Origin: Chloroherpetonaceae bacterium
Lineage (GTDB): Bacteria; Bacteroidota; Chlorobiia; Chlorobiales; Thermochlorobacteraceae
Reading direction: 5' to 3'
Assembly: GCA_033763895.1 (NCBI GenBank)
Contig: JANRJQ010000004.1
Span: 473,501 to 537,500, forward strand
Length of the DNA: 64,000 nt
Position 1 is the first letter of the stretch. Each line of letters opens with the position of its first letter. Under the pieces are notes generated by a model. It was not told the DNA's origin, did not search any database, and was given only the letters and a program-made list of their open reading frames with translations. The translations under genes were made by a program, and so were the position numbers. Positions 35,147 to 46,100 of the stretch are shown in pieces.

Positions 35147-35680
35147 TTAACAATACCAAATTGATTCAGGATACTTTTTCATTAGACGACGATCGAAGCC
35201 AAACCATTTTCCGGTCGGGGTAATCATCACCAAAATAGAACATACAGAAAGAATTGGAATCCAAATATTGTAAAATGCGCCCAATCCAAAATTAATTAAT
35301 AGAAAGAGCGAAAATGCCGCACTCATTCTGGTCGTCCATCCCAATGTTAATCCAACAGCAACATACAACTCTCCGAGTGTCACAATTGCTGCGATAGGAT
35401 ACCAAAGCGGAATCGCAAAGTATTCAAGGTACAATGCTGGAAATGATCCGGGTCCTATTTCAGCCAAGCGTTGCTGAAAGTGAACCTTCAACACATCAGT
35501 CCACATCCATTCTTTAACAATTTTATGCCAAGTGCCATAGATGTAGAAAATGGCCAAAAAATATCGATTGACGAGCAAGAAAAGAATTCCCAAAGCTTTC
35601 AAAGGATGCTCAGAAAACTTCAACCTTTTCCAAGAGAAATTTTCCCCACCTTGATTTGCCAAAGTAGCTGTAACGTTCAT
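35147..35680 (-). CDS. DoxX-like membrane protein
   Basis: The 177-residue protein has four transmembrane segments (about 35-52, 92-112, 118-136, 140-155) and a DoxX/TQO-small-subunit-like pattern (LVNRYFLAIFYIYGTWHKI, then PLWYPIAAIVTLGELYVAVGLTLGWTTR). DoxX/DoxD proteins associate with quinone- or thiosulfate-linked membrane complexes, but many have no known function. The stop is 7 bp upstream of the M61 TTG start. Confidence 0.8.
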   Translation of the reverse strand: MNVTATLANQGGENFSWKRLKFSEHPLKALGILFLLVNRYFLAIFYIYGTWHKIVKEWMWTDVLKVHFQQRLAEIGPGSFPALYLEYFAIPLWYPIAAIVTLGELYVAVGLTLGWTTRMSAAFSLFLLINFGLGAFYNIWIPILSVCSILVMITPTGKWFGFDRRLMKKYPESIWYC

Positions 35681-35806
35681 AGTATTAAGGCAATGCCCCC
35701 TTTTTGTTAAAAGAAAGAGTATTCAAAAATTGTTGAGATTGCGTCAACAAATCGTTCATTTCTAAACGAAATTTAAACATCTCTTTCCAAAGGAAATAAG
35801 ACTTTT

Positions 35807-36520
35807 TTATGAGACTTTCAATGGATGGGTATAGTAGCTTAATTTTCCCTCGGTGTGAATCATTATAACGCCAGCTTTTACAAGCGCTATAAGAATTTGT
35901 GAGGCATGTTGAGAGGATGCATTGACCAATTTACTGTACTGTGCGAGGGTAATTCGTTGGTAAGTATCTAAATATTTGAAGAGTATTTTTTCGTCTTCAC
36001 CGTAAGAAATTTTCAGTGGTTTATGATAAGGCTCTAACAGCATCACCTGATCTTTTGTTGCGACAATGCTTTGACTCCCTGATCTCAAATACACTTTCCT
36101 TTCCTTAAATTTTTTAAATGTTTTAGGATCTCGAGATTCCCCCAAATGATAATGTGGCTTATGATTACTTTCTGGAACGGTAATCATCACAAGGTCTCTT
36201 CCTCGAAAATCAATCACATCAAATTGATAGCGAACTGTGGGTTCAGTATGAAAATTCGCCGCGTCTTCGATAACTGCTTCAATTTCCTTTTCACTCTCAA
36301 CACCAACAATGCGTTTGTCATCATCAACCCCAATCAAGATTATACCACCTGAAGTATTAGCAAAAGCAACCATTGACTTCGCTATTTTTTCTGATGAATG
36401 AACCAAACGCTTGAATTCTGTTTGGAGACTTTCTCCCGATTCTATTCGTGATAGCAATTCTGAGGTCGAGATGTTAGAGGGATGTCTGTCAGGCGTTTTG
36501 ATGACCTTATCGTCAAACAT
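35807..36520 (-). CDS. Schlafen AlbA_2-domain putative DNA-binding/regulatory protein
   Basis: The AlbA_2 (divergent AAA-like) domain occupies about 30-160: SLQTEFKRLV, AFANTSGGIILIGVDDD and VYLRSGSQSIVA are its conserved pieces. A winged-helix-like segment at about 180-235 (RITLAQYSKLVNASSQHASQIL) suggests DNA binding. The frame can be opened by TTG 36565; ATG 36520 is the first ATG and fits the alignment. Members are often transcriptional regulators or defence-associated proteins; no toxin or restriction partner lies next to it here. Confidence 0.82.
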   Translation of the reverse strand: MFDDKVIKTPDRHPSNISTSELLSRIESGESLQTEFKRLVHSSEKIAKSMVAFANTSGGIILIGVDDDKRIVGVESEKEIEAVIEDAANFHTEPTVRYQFDVIDFRGRDLVMITVPESNHKPHYHLGESRDPKTFKKFKERKVYLRSGSQSIVATKDQVMLLEPYHKPLKISYGEDEKILFKYLDTYQRITLAQYSKLVNASSQHASQILIALVKAGVIMIHTEGKLSYYTHPLKVS

Positions 36521-36618
36521 TTTGGGTACAGTTTTTTTAAACCGCCGTGCTCTGGCACAAATCAATATAAAAGGAAGAGGGAGATTTTAAAACTTTATTT
36601 CAAAAAATTGATAAAAAA

Positions 36619-37521
36619 TTATTTCGTTGAGCGTTTTGGCTTTTTTGTAACGGTTTTCTTTTTCTCAGGGACCACTTCCTTCTTTGGTTCCGGCTCAACG
36701 CTACTTACAAGAGCTGGTCTGGAAATATTCAAGGTTGGACTTGGATCTCCACAAACAAAATTCGCTATGAAATAATTAATTGCTTTCGTTTCTCCTTCGG
36801 TTAATCCACCAACCGGGTGCTCAACAACAACATTGAACTGAAAGTCCTTATATCTGAAAAACGCCATATTATACTGACGATTATTGAAATTATAACGACC
36901 TAAATAAGATTGTGTTGTGTTAATTTTTCTTTCAGCAGTTGTATCAAATCTCCAATCTGAACTTGGTAATTGATTTTTTCCGAAAGTGATTGCTTCCTGT
37001 ACTTGTGCCCAAATATTTACCGAATCAAATGTGGCGTATGCAACCGAAACGATAACCGATATCTTATCATTAATGAAGTAATTCGAAAGATTCTTAAAAT
37101 CTTTCCGAGAAGACGCCCACGATGAGGCCATCGGATATGAGCACCCTAAAGAATCATTGATGACGGGTTTCATCTGATAGCCGCCGTCGCTGAGCATTCC
37201 CAACCTTGCTGCAAATACAGGATTGATTCTCTCATCCGTCGTAGGTCTTACAAAATCCAGTGAATTGGTATCCTGTTGAGTCGGAAGCATTTGAGCAAGA
37301 GACTTCGTTGAATCCTGCTTTGGTGTAGTTGCTAAAGTACTGTCATTTTTCGATGTGTCGGGCAATGAAGCCAGCGACGAGTCCGTTTTTGGCATTTCCT
37401 GCTCTTTCGCAGTTTCTGAGGAGCTGCCGCAAGAGCTTAGAGTAAAACCGAGCATCACAGACAAAAGCAAGCAGAAAAAATTGATTTTGACCCTATTCAA
37501 CGCGTGATATTGAACTTTCAT
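36619..37521 (-). CDS. Hypothetical lipoprotein with Ser/Thr/Asp-rich linker
   Basis: Starting at ATG 37521 the protein has a signal peptide with lipobox LSSC (about residue 31, FTLSSCGSS), then a low-complexity Ser/Thr/Asp/Gln-rich linker of about 55 residues, then a folded domain of about 175 residues, ending in a basic PKKEVVPEKKKTVTKK tail. The longer frame to 37587 lacks a good leader. I do not recognise the domain. It is separated from hisG by 146 bp on the same strand. Confidence 0.7.
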   Translation of the reverse strand: MKVQYHALNRVKINFFCLLLSVMLGFTLSSCGSSSETAKEQEMPKTDSSLASLPDTSKNDSTLATTPKQDSTKSLAQMLPTQQDTNSLDFVRPTTDERINPVFAARLGMLSDGGYQMKPVINDSLGCSYPMASSWASSRKDFKNLSNYFINDKISVIVSVAYATFDSVNIWAQVQEAITFGKNQLPSSDWRFDTTAERKINTTQSYLGRYNFNNRQYNMAFFRYKDFQFNVVVEHPVGGLTEGETKAINYFIANFVCGDPSPTLNISRPALVSSVEPEPKKEVVPEKKKTVTKKPKRSTK

Positions 37522-37667
37522 TACTGTTAGGATTAATTTCGACCTAATGGATTCTGGAAGGTTGATTTCTAAACCAGAAATTTTCAAATTCCTGTTAATA
37601 AACTGAAAAATACAAAAATCTTCGTTATTCTCTTCACTTATTTGACCTTAATCGCCTAAACCTTAAA

Positions 37668-38555
37668 TCAATAAATCAACTTGTTGATGGTGTATTCAAA
37701 AATGCCTTCAGCTCCGGCACGTTTCAACTCAGGAATCAATTTTCGTACCTGTTTTTCCTCAGTTATAATTTCTACCGCTACCCATTCTGAATTCGATAGG
37801 TTTGATACCGTAGGATTCCTCAGAGCAGGAAGCTTGGTTGAGATTTTTTCAAGATCTGTTTTTCGAATATTAAATTTCAGCCCAACTTTTCCGTTTGCGG
37901 CAATTGCACCTTTGAGTAGCATCGAAATATTTTCAATCTTTTCCCGTTTCCATTTATCCGACCAAGCGGCTTTACTGGCGATAAGTTTCGTGTTTGATTC
38001 AAGCAAAACATCGACTACACGGAGTTTATTGGCACGCAGTGAATTTCCTGTTTCTGTAACATCAACAATGGCATCCGCAAGTTCTGGCGGTTTTACTTCG
38101 GTTGCTCCCCAACTGAATTCTACCGTTGCTTGAACTTTATTTTTTCGCAAATATGCTTTAGTAATATTGACAACTTCGGTCGAAATTCGTTTTCCTTGTA
38201 AATCTTTGACAGATTGGATGTGTGAACTCTCCGGTACCGCCAGAACCCACTTTACCGGTCTCATCGAAGCTTTTGAATATACAAGGTCTGCAACTTCAAC
38301 GATTTTTGATCCTGTTTCAATAATCCAATCTTTTCCGGTAAGCCCACAATCAAACGCTCCATCTTGAACATACCTTGGCATCTCTTGGGCTCGAATTAAT
38401 ATTGCTTCCAATTCTTCGTCATCTATGGAAGGGAAATATGACCTTTCACGAAGCGAAAAATGAAATCCTGCTTTTGAAAATAAATCCAACGTTGCATCTT
38501 GAAGGCTTCCTTTTGGAAGACCAAGCTTAAGTTTTTTTTGCCCTTTATCTGCCAC
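37668..38555 (-). CDS. hisG: ATP phosphoribosyltransferase, long form
   Basis: HisG catalyses the first, committed step of histidine biosynthesis (ATP plus PRPP). The N-terminus [23 protein letters not shown] and the PRPP-binding [18 protein letters not shown] (about residues 162-179) are diagnostic. At 295 residues it is the long form with the C-terminal ACT-like regulatory domain (about 215-290), so it can be feedback inhibited and does not need HisZ. It starts with GTG 38555. Other his genes are not nearby. It follows the TonB-receptor gene by 30 bp on the same strand. Confidence 0.96.
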   Translation of the reverse strand: MADKGQKKLKLGLPKGSLQDATLDLFSKAGFHFSLRERSYFPSIDDEELEAILIRAQEMPRYVQDGAFDCGLTGKDWIIETGSKIVEVADLVYSKASMRPVKWVLAVPESSHIQSVKDLQGKRISTEVVNITKAYLRKNKVQATVEFSWGATEVKPPELADAIVDVTETGNSLRANKLRVVDVLLESNTKLIASKAAWSDKWKREKIENISMLLKGAIAANGKVGLKFNIRKTDLEKISTKLPALRNPTVSNLSNSEWVAVEIITEEKQVRKLIPELKRAGAEGIFEYTINKLIY

Positions 38556-38585
38556 TGTCTATAACTAAATTATTGATGAAAAAAG

Positions 38586-40910
38586 CTAAAAAGAAGTTCG
38601 AAATTGAAGGACAATATTTCGAGGAGATGCTATTAATGCTGGCTGTTCCACATACGCTACATTAAAGGCATTTCGAAGAATAAGTGAAAACATACCGATT
38701 CCGGTTTGGGCTGAAAGCCTAAAGTCATTAACATGAGCGTCACTGGTTGCTTCGGCATCAGGGATAATAGCGTTGAGAATAGGCTCATTGGCTTCAAATC
38801 TGCTGATAAATCTGTAATTCCATTCAATAGAAATAAGTGAAAGATGCGCTCTTGCTGTTACATAGAATAGTCGCCGATTTCGATACCTCAACCAACCTCC
38901 ATTACTTAAATCTCTTGGATTTGTGTGTGTATAGGAAACATCCAGTTCAAAGGACTTTCGGTTATACTCAGAATGAAAAAATATTTCAGTTCCTAATATT
39001 TCTGCATCTGTGATGTTTTGAAATGTAAAACGAGGTCGCAGCCCACTGCTGCCTTGTATTGCCGGTCGAGGTTCTATCAAATTAGCGTATGTTGTAAAAA
39101 ATAAACTTGCATCAACGTTATACCTTTCAAGTTTTATGATTCCGAAGAACTCGATTGGATTTGAGTTGCTAAAGAGAAGCCCCCCTTCAAAGCTTGTACT
39201 GCTTTCTGCCTGAAGTTCAGGATTTGGATCAATTTGAAGTGCCCCTGCAGAGGCCACAGTAAAACGCTCGCTAATACTCGCATTCCTAAAGCCTCGTCCA
39301 AGACTGAATCTCAATGAAATATTTTCGGTTACTGCACCGTTTACTCCCGCGCGTGGGCTGAATTGGCCATTCCATTCCCCGTCATCAATCCTTAATCCAT
39401 CATAACGAACCCCATAAGAAATAATAAAAATATTTAAAGGAATATCGCCTTGCAGATAGCCGCCAAACCCAAGTGACCGATGATTACCAAAAATAGTTGA
39501 TTCAACATTTGAATAAGAACCTTCTGCGCCCATAGTAACGGCAAACCCCCTTGCAAAAGAAAAAGTGGTTTGAAACTCCGTACCTGCTTGTAATGCATTA
39601 GAAGAAACCCCTTCAGAATCAAAAAATTTTGTTTGAAAATATCGGTTTCTCCAATTCAATTCACCTGTTTTTGAAAACTTTAAAGAGTATATCGGGGAAA
39701 AAAGAAGTTTATCTGAATAGAGTGAAGAAAATATGGAATTCCCATTCAAATCAATGTCGTTAAGTCCGTCTCGATATGGAGCATCTAAACTTTCCCAAAA
39801 TAAGGCGTTGCCTCTTCGTTCTTCTGCAAATGTGGCTAATAGCGACAATGACTCACGGTCTGAGAGTTGATAATTGATTTTTGAAAACAACCGCCAACGC
39901 GAAAAGTCGGCATTCTCTCGGTAACCATCATCATATCTCCTAGATATTGACCCATAAACAGAAAGCCTTCCGAAGTTATTCGAGTGTGCAATTTCAAGAC
40001 CGGATTGAAGTGGCGTACGATTTGCCCAATTCCAACTTTCAAAGCGTGGCCCATCATAAAGTCCTCCGTAAAGCGTGATGTTAGTCTTTGGTGTATAGTC
40101 AGCCCTTGTAATTAAGTTGATGACCCCACCCAATGCGGAGCTACCATACAATGAAGAAGAGGGACCTTTAATGATTTCAACCCGATCAATAAAATCTGTT
40201 GGAAAAAAATCCCACTTTGAATCACCTTCTGCGGGCCCCATTACAGGAATATTGTCGATAAGCGTTAAAACACGACTTCCTATTCCAAAACTCACACCGC
40301 TGGATGAACGTATATTGACATTCGCGTTAGAAAAATTTACTCCCGGAACATACCGCAAAGCATCATCGATAGAGATGCTGTTTCTATTTTCAATAAAGTC
40401 TTGAGTAATTATTGATATCGAATTTGAAATATCTTGCAACCGTTGTTCATATCGATTAGCAGTGACAACTATCTCAGAAGATGGGTTATAGTTTTCAACT
40501 AAAAAATTATCAACTTCTGTAATCGTATCCAGACGAACTGAAATTTGTTTGAATACATGAGACTTATATCCCTCGGCAGAAAAAAGTAAGTCGTAAACCC
40601 CTCTTGGTATTCCCACAATCTTAAATTTTCCTAGTGAATCTGTTACTCCACCGAAAGGAGTAAGTTTTACTTGAACCTTTGCACCTACCAGTGGGTAACG
40701 ACGCGTGATTTTTGCCAGTTTTCTTGTATATCGTGACAAAGTAGAATCATACCTGTCGATTGAATCCGCGTAAATTTCTACCCCGGTCACAGTTCCGCGT
40801 AAAGTTCCTCCCTTTGTTTGAGCAACCACTTCACGGCCTATAAGCAAAACAGCTATTGGGAGGAAAAGTATCAAGAATATATTTTTTGGAATTGAAGTGC
40901 TGAATGTCAT
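38586..40910 (-). CDS. TonB-dependent outer-membrane receptor
   Basis: The 774-residue protein has a signal peptide, an N-terminal carboxypeptidase-regulatory-like domain (about 34-140), a plug domain (about 150-265, beginning SEIVVTANRYEQRLQDISNS) and a beta barrel. It ends in a Phe (VLQFRTSF), the usual signal for Bam insertion. It imports a ligand, such as a siderophore or other scarce nutrient, using TonB energy. The ligand is not evident. The Fur gene lies 54 bp upstream on the same strand. Confidence 0.95.
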   Translation of the reverse strand: MTFSTSIPKNIFLILFLPIAVLLIGREVVAQTKGGTLRGTVTGVEIYADSIDRYDSTLSRYTRKLAKITRRYPLVGAKVQVKLTPFGGVTDSLGKFKIVGIPRGVYDLLFSAEGYKSHVFKQISVRLDTITEVDNFLVENYNPSSEIVVTANRYEQRLQDISNSISIITQDFIENRNSISIDDALRYVPGVNFSNANVNIRSSSGVSFGIGSRVLTLIDNIPVMGPAEGDSKWDFFPTDFIDRVEIIKGPSSSLYGSSALGGVINLITRADYTPKTNITLYGGLYDGPRFESWNWANRTPLQSGLEIAHSNNFGRLSVYGSISRRYDDGYRENADFSRWRLFSKINYQLSDRESLSLLATFAEERRGNALFWESLDAPYRDGLNDIDLNGNSIFSSLYSDKLLFSPIYSLKFSKTGELNWRNRYFQTKFFDSEGVSSNALQAGTEFQTTFSFARGFAVTMGAEGSYSNVESTIFGNHRSLGFGGYLQGDIPLNIFIISYGVRYDGLRIDDGEWNGQFSPRAGVNGAVTENISLRFSLGRGFRNASISERFTVASAGALQIDPNPELQAESSTSFEGGLLFSNSNPIEFFGIIKLERYNVDASLFFTTYANLIEPRPAIQGSSGLRPRFTFQNITDAEILGTEIFFHSEYNRKSFELDVSYTHTNPRDLSNGGWLRYRNRRLFYVTARAHLSLISIEWNYRFISRFEANEPILNAIIPDAEATSDAHVNDFRLSAQTGIGMFSLILRNAFNVAYVEQPALIASPRNIVLQFRTSF

Positions 40911-40964
40911 TCTCTCTTTGAGCGTGAAAGTTTTATTGCAATATGGCGAATAAGAGAACCAATC

Positions 40965-41654
40965 TCAAGGCATCATTGCGTGCGAGACATTCTTTTTGTA
41001 TTCGCAATCAATTTTATTGCAATGACAAAACATTTGAAGGGTATGCCGTTGTAACTCAAATCCTAACTGACGGCAGATTTTTTCTTGTTCAGTTTCTATT
41101 TCCGGACTACTAAACTCAAAAATTTCTCCACATTCATTACAAACGATATGGTCGTGATGTTCATAACCATAAACACGTTCATAGTGAAGATGCTTATGGC
41201 CAAAACTATTTTGACTGACAAGATTACATTCAACCAAAAGATCGAGGGTATTATAAACCGTTGCACGAGAAATATTTCCACCCTTTTGCTTAAGCTTGAT
41301 GAAAATCTCATCGGCATCAAAATGACCGGGAGCAGCATAAATTTCCTTTAATATCAATGCCCTCTCTGGAGTAGATCGATACCCTTTCTTTTTCAAAAAA
41401 TCATAAAAAATTGTTTCTACACTCTGAATCTGACCTCGCAATCCGTTATCATTAATCACCTCCTTTACTATTGGAGCTTTTGGTAGATGATCTTGATGAA
41501 TATTACCAACACTCTTAAATTTGAAATTTGATTCAGCAGTTTCAACCATAGGTTTTGCACCACTTTTCTCTAATGAATCAGGTTTCTTGATCTCTTTAAC
41601 TTTAGACTTCGGCTTCATTGAAGGGTTCACGGGTTTTGACGGTGTATGCTTCAT
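40965..41654 (-). CDS. Fur-family metalloregulator with basic N-terminal extension
   Basis: The Fur core (about 78-225) has the winged helix FDADEIFIKLKQKGGNISRATVYNTLDLL, the metal-site HHDHIVCNECGE (C172/C175) and a C-terminal Cys cluster (C210, C212, C217). The first about 75 residues are an extra Lys/Pro/Ser-rich, disordered extension that normal Fur proteins lack. It probably represses iron-uptake genes, including the TonB receptor gene 54 bp downstream. The ATG at 41654 begins the extension; a shorter start within it is possible. Confidence 0.88.
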   Translation of the reverse strand: MKHTPSKPVNPSMKPKSKVKEIKKPDSLEKSGAKPMVETAESNFKFKSVGNIHQDHLPKAPIVKEVINDNGLRGQIQSVETIFYDFLKKKGYRSTPERALILKEIYAAPGHFDADEIFIKLKQKGGNISRATVYNTLDLLVECNLVSQNSFGHKHLHYERVYGYEHHDHIVCNECGEIFEFSSPEIETEQEKICRQLGFELQRHTLQMFCHCNKIDCEYKKNVSHAMMP

Positions 41655-41759
41655 TTTTATTTCATCAATACTTGTTCCTTAAAACATTACCGTTGATACT
41701 GCTCGGTTATAACTAAATTAAGCATTCTACTTTTTTATCACATACTCTTTTTCAACCTA

Positions 41760-43061
41760 ATGGATTTTTCCAAAAAGCGCGTTAGAAATCAATCAGAGCG
41801 AATATCACATTCTGAAAACAATCGCAATTTAAAAGGTTCGACTACCGGTTATGAATCCATACTCATTGAAAAAGCATTTCAAACCCAACCCGCCCAACTG
41901 GCAGAGCCTTTTGCGGAAACAAATTATGAAGAAGAATTAAATGTTAAACATTTGGCTTTCGATGATTATTGTAAATCATCAGGAATAAAAGCAACCCCAT
42001 TACCAATTCTTCCCTCCCCTAAACCTCGTGGATATCGAACAACAACAAAACGCAGAGTCTTCTTTAAAGGAAAAACACGGCTTATTCTTTCAGAAGATTT
42101 TAATCGTAAGGTTGATTTCTCAACTTCACACTTAGAGCCTGAGTCTCACACATATATTTACCAATCACTTTATGAAAAACTAAACTCTCCCGCATTTCGA
42201 CTTGCAGCAGCTCATCTCAACCATATTATCATTCGTGGGAGTTACTCAGAACATTCAGTGATTTTTAACATTGATGAATTTTCTGGAGAAATTATCCGAA
42301 AGTTCAAACTTCTTGCAGACCATCTAAAGCAATTGCCACTAAAAAATGCCACTGTAATCTCGTCATTTTTATTCTTAGACCCATCACGTTCTGAGTATTA
42401 TTTTGAACAAAAAAGACCCGAAAGCGGCGTCGCTTTCAAATTGCTTTATGGTCCACCGTTTTTGTTTTTGAAACTCAATTCGTTAAAACTGAGTTACGCG
42501 CCAACATCGTTTTCACAAGTTAATGAATCCATTCTCCCTGAATTTATCTCGTGTATCGAATCCTTCCTTCCAAAGCCAAAAGTTGGAGAAAGAATACGCT
42601 TACTTGATCTTTATTCAGGATACGGGTTGTTTACTCACCACTTTTCGAAAAATTACTCGGAAGTAATCGGTATTGATAGCTCAAAGGAGTCAATAGATTC
42701 TGCTAAAAAAAATTCAGAATTCGTTGCATCACAAGGGCCGGTAAAATTTTATTCTGGACGAATTTCATCGCAAAGTTTAAAAAGATTCCTTCCTCCATTT
42801 TCACCCTCTATTCAAGAGTGCATCATTCTCGACCCGCCGCGAATGGGTGTCGATTCAGGGGTCATCGATTTTCTTGCTTCAAGAAAGCCAAAACGTGTAA
42901 TCCATATTTTTTGCGGAACAGAATCAATTCCATCTGAAATCGAACAGTGGGAAAAATCAGGTTATCAATTAAAAACTCTTCAACCTGTTGATATGTTTGC
43001 CGGCACCCTCAATCTTGAAGTTATTGCGGTTCTTGATCCTAAAAACACCCGTTCTATTTAA
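41760..43061 (+). CDS. RNA (uracil-C5)-methyltransferase-like protein (TrmA/RlmD-like)
   Basis: The C-terminal 150 residues are a Rossmann methyltransferase of the TrmA/RlmC/RlmD type: LLDLYSGYGLFTHHF (SAM motif I), IGIDSSKES, DPPRMGVD and the catalytic Cys in VIHIFCGTES, ending near VDMFAGTLNLE. The N-terminal half has no TRAM domain and no four-Cys iron-sulfur motif, so it is unlike RlmD itself. The substrate base is unknown. It is transcribed divergently from the Fur gene, with a bidirectional terminator after it. Confidence 0.82.
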   Translation: MDFSKKRVRNQSERISHSENNRNLKGSTTGYESILIEKAFQTQPAQLAEPFAETNYEEELNVKHLAFDDYCKSSGIKATPLPILPSPKPRGYRTTTKRRVFFKGKTRLILSEDFNRKVDFSTSHLEPESHTYIYQSLYEKLNSPAFRLAAAHLNHIIIRGSYSEHSVIFNIDEFSGEIIRKFKLLADHLKQLPLKNATVISSFLFLDPSRSEYYFEQKRPESGVAFKLLYGPPFLFLKLNSLKLSYAPTSFSQVNESILPEFISCIESFLPKPKVGERIRLLDLYSGYGLFTHHFSKNYSEVIGIDSSKESIDSAKKNSEFVASQGPVKFYSGRISSQSLKRFLPPFSPSIQECIILDPPRMGVDSGVIDFLASRKPKRVIHIFCGTESIPSEIEQWEKSGYQLKTLQPVDMFAGTLNLEVIAVLDPKNTRSI

Positions 43062-43066
43062 AGTAA

Positions 43067-43094
43067 AAAAGCCCTTTATTGCTAAAGGGCTTTT
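43067..43094 (+). terminator. Bidirectional terminator between convergent genes
   Basis: A 12-bp perfect stem (AAAAGCCCTTTA 43067-43078 with TAAAGGGCTTTT 43083-43094) around a TTGC loop, shared by the methyltransferase gene and the convergent T9SS protein gene. Confidence 0.9.
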
Positions 43095-43112
43095 GAATAA
43101 AAAGATATTGGA

Positions 43113-46100
43113 TTATTTCGTCAAAAGCATTTTCAATGTTTTTGTAAATGAACCCGCCTGAATTTTATAGAAGTAAACACCTGAAGCATTTCCAGCGAGG
43201 TTTACATTTACTGTGAACACACCTGCTTCTTTGCGTTCATTGACCAAGGTTGATACTTCGCGTCCCAAAAGATCATAAACCTTCAGAACCACAACGGAAG
43301 GTTCTTTCACACTATACTTAATAATAGTGGTTGGATTAAACGGATTCGGGAAGTTTTGCTCCAAGGTGAAGTCAAATGGGCCCACCTGTTGGCGAATAGA
43401 AAGCGTTATTTTTTCGCCATAATTGTGAACAGTACCATCAAAATCAACACTTCTAAGTTGGTAAGTATAAGTTTTACCAAATTCTACCGAAGCGTCAACA
43501 AAACTATAATTCGTCGATGTTGATGTTGTTCCTCTTCCCTTTAAGGCAGAATATGAAGTAAAACTCGCAACTGGTATTCCATCTCTTAAAACGATGAAGC
43601 CTGCATTATTTGATTCTGAGGCGGTTTTCCAAGCGAGTTCTGCCCCTCGTTGTGTGGAAATTGCGGTAAATGAAGTAAGTTCTACAGGAAGAGGGTTATC
43701 TGCATTGTTACCCGAAATTGTAAGAACTTGCGTTTCTGTTCCCGGAATACCATTCTGCACTACAATTGGGCTGAAGGTTGTTCCTAAATTAGAATTAGAA
43801 GTTCCGGGTGAAGTCCACGAAGACCCATCAAAAAGTGATACCCTCAAGCTTGATAGATTTCCTACTGAAAATACCGGCTGAATCACATTACAATAGGCTG
43901 AAACATTATAAACAGAACCTGTCCAACCAATCGTAGAGGTCGTTACCCAATGTTGCAACCCTGTATTTGTTAATTCTTGTGCGGAATAATCAAAATGCGG
44001 CGTAAAACCAACAGGAGCGCCGATTGCATGCTCAACAGATAAAAGCCCCCCAGAAGACGGTGCTGTTGTAAAGTCAAAATCCAATCGTCGATTCCAAAAG
44101 CTACCTTCTACAACGGTAGGTGTCCCTATTGGGAAGATATAATTGAGAGAACCTGTATTTTGAACATAATGGGAAATAATACCATTGTAAAAGAAACCCT
44201 CTAAAGTTCCTGTCACAGAACCAGCCGCTGCTCCTGATACACTTGAAATTGATACGGTATTTCCATTCAGATTAGCCCTTCCATTATTCACAACCAATTC
44301 ACTTGTTGTGAAATCCCCATTAATACCAATGAATGAATTATTACTGTTAAGGCTTAAAGAAAAGCGATCAAACGAATTTGAGTTGCTGTTTGGAGCAATA
44401 TTGAGAATACCACGGTTTCCATCGACATTTGAAATCAAATAAACTTGACCCGGAAGAGCCTCTCGATTTGAGACCAATTCACCCGAGCCCGAAGCCACAC
44501 CTCTCATGTAAAGAGCATTTCCATTAATAAAGAGTTGACTACCGGCATTTAAGGTAAAAGCACCTCCAAAGGCCATATCAAGATTCCCATCCAAAACATA
44601 TTGGGTGTTAGAACCTAAGTTAAAGTTATTGACAGTTTCCGCAGATGTTGCTAATTCTAATGTCGCATGTTGAGCAGCCACTGACTCAATTGTTAAATTA
44701 TAAACTCCACTAAATGAAGGGTTTGTAACCGTGATTTGACCGTAGCGACGAACAATCGTTGCCCCATCAGCAATTCTTAAGTTTGTTGCATTTATATTTC
44801 CGCCCTCGAGGGTCAAAGTACCTGTTACGGTCAGTTCACCACCTGTGATAATTACATAACCTGAATTAATACTTAAGTTCTGAACTGAGGTTGAGCCGCT
44901 GAGGTTAAGTGTGAGTGTTTTATTGATGGATACGGTTTCGTTGTAAGTCCCAGCAACGACTTCGACAGTTCCAGAAGGGACTACATCTCGAACACCACTA
45001 TTTAAAAGCAGTTTTGCTGAACCGGCAGCTAATCCTTCATTAGATTCACTTCCAACTGTTCCATTCACAAAAATGGTAGTATGCGATGATGTCCAAGGTG
45101 AAATCGTTGTCCATCCCGGATTCGAGGCCAACGGTGCATTTGTTGGGAAAACAATTGCTGCACGATCCGATGGACCAGCAACCAAAGTTGGCGGCGGATC
45201 CAATCGATTAGCAATGTGCCCTGAAGAAAAAGAAAACTCATCCGTTAAATTGGCCTGTGATCCATCTAAAGGTGCTCTTGCGTTAGAAAAGCCTACTTGC
45301 TGCAATACATTTGCTCCAACAGCCACATTTCGACGAAAAGTAACGGAACTTGGCGTTATATCATTAATAAAACTATAGTTTGCGTTTGCAGTCCTAGAAG
45401 CAGAAAGTGTTGCATAATTTTCTTCAACTACTAAGTTAGTAATAGGACCAGAAGTAAATCCTGTAGTGAAAGAAAGATTTGCATCATTTGCAGTTGCCGG
45501 GTCTGAAAGACGATTGCCTCTAACAATAATATTCGATGGAACATCGGAGCCACCTTTAAAAATAGAAATATTTGCACCGCCGCCACTTCCCAAACGACTG
45601 TTATTTGTTAGTGTATTTCCGGCAATTGTAACAAATTGACTACCATCTACACCAATTCCATCTCCCATATTTCCATCTATCGTGTTATTTAACACAAACA
45701 CGCCGTTCGCATAACTTCCAAAATTGCCACGGTTGATATAAATACCCCATTGTTCAGTATTCTGAATAATGTTGTTGGTGAAGTAATATGGCCCAGAATA
45801 TGTACTTGGAACAAAATAAATGCCAGTACCTTTGGAAGCACTCGGTGGCGAGGTATATGAGATCGTTAAGTTTGAAATCCGAATTGGACCTGACGAAGTT
45901 GGCTCCACTCTTATGTGAGCAAAGTTTGTAATTGATCCGCCCGGAGTAGGAACAGTTGCAGAGGTATTAAGCTGTTCTAGGGTGAGATTTTCTACAGTGA
46001 CAAACGGTGAGGTAATGCGAAGAATGTTAAACCCGGCCCCATCACTGATACGAATTGTAGTCGCTGTACCTCTAATGTAAAGTCTTTTATCAATTGTCGT

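Noticed and set aside
35807..36520. Anti-phage defence island around the Schlafen-type gene
   Set aside because: Neighbours are a DoxX protein, a lipoprotein and hisG; there is no nuclease, toxin or restriction gene.
37681..38133. A 150-codon + strand frame opposite hisG
   Set aside because: hisG is unmistakable on the other strand; the Ser/Phe-rich translation is an antisense artefact.
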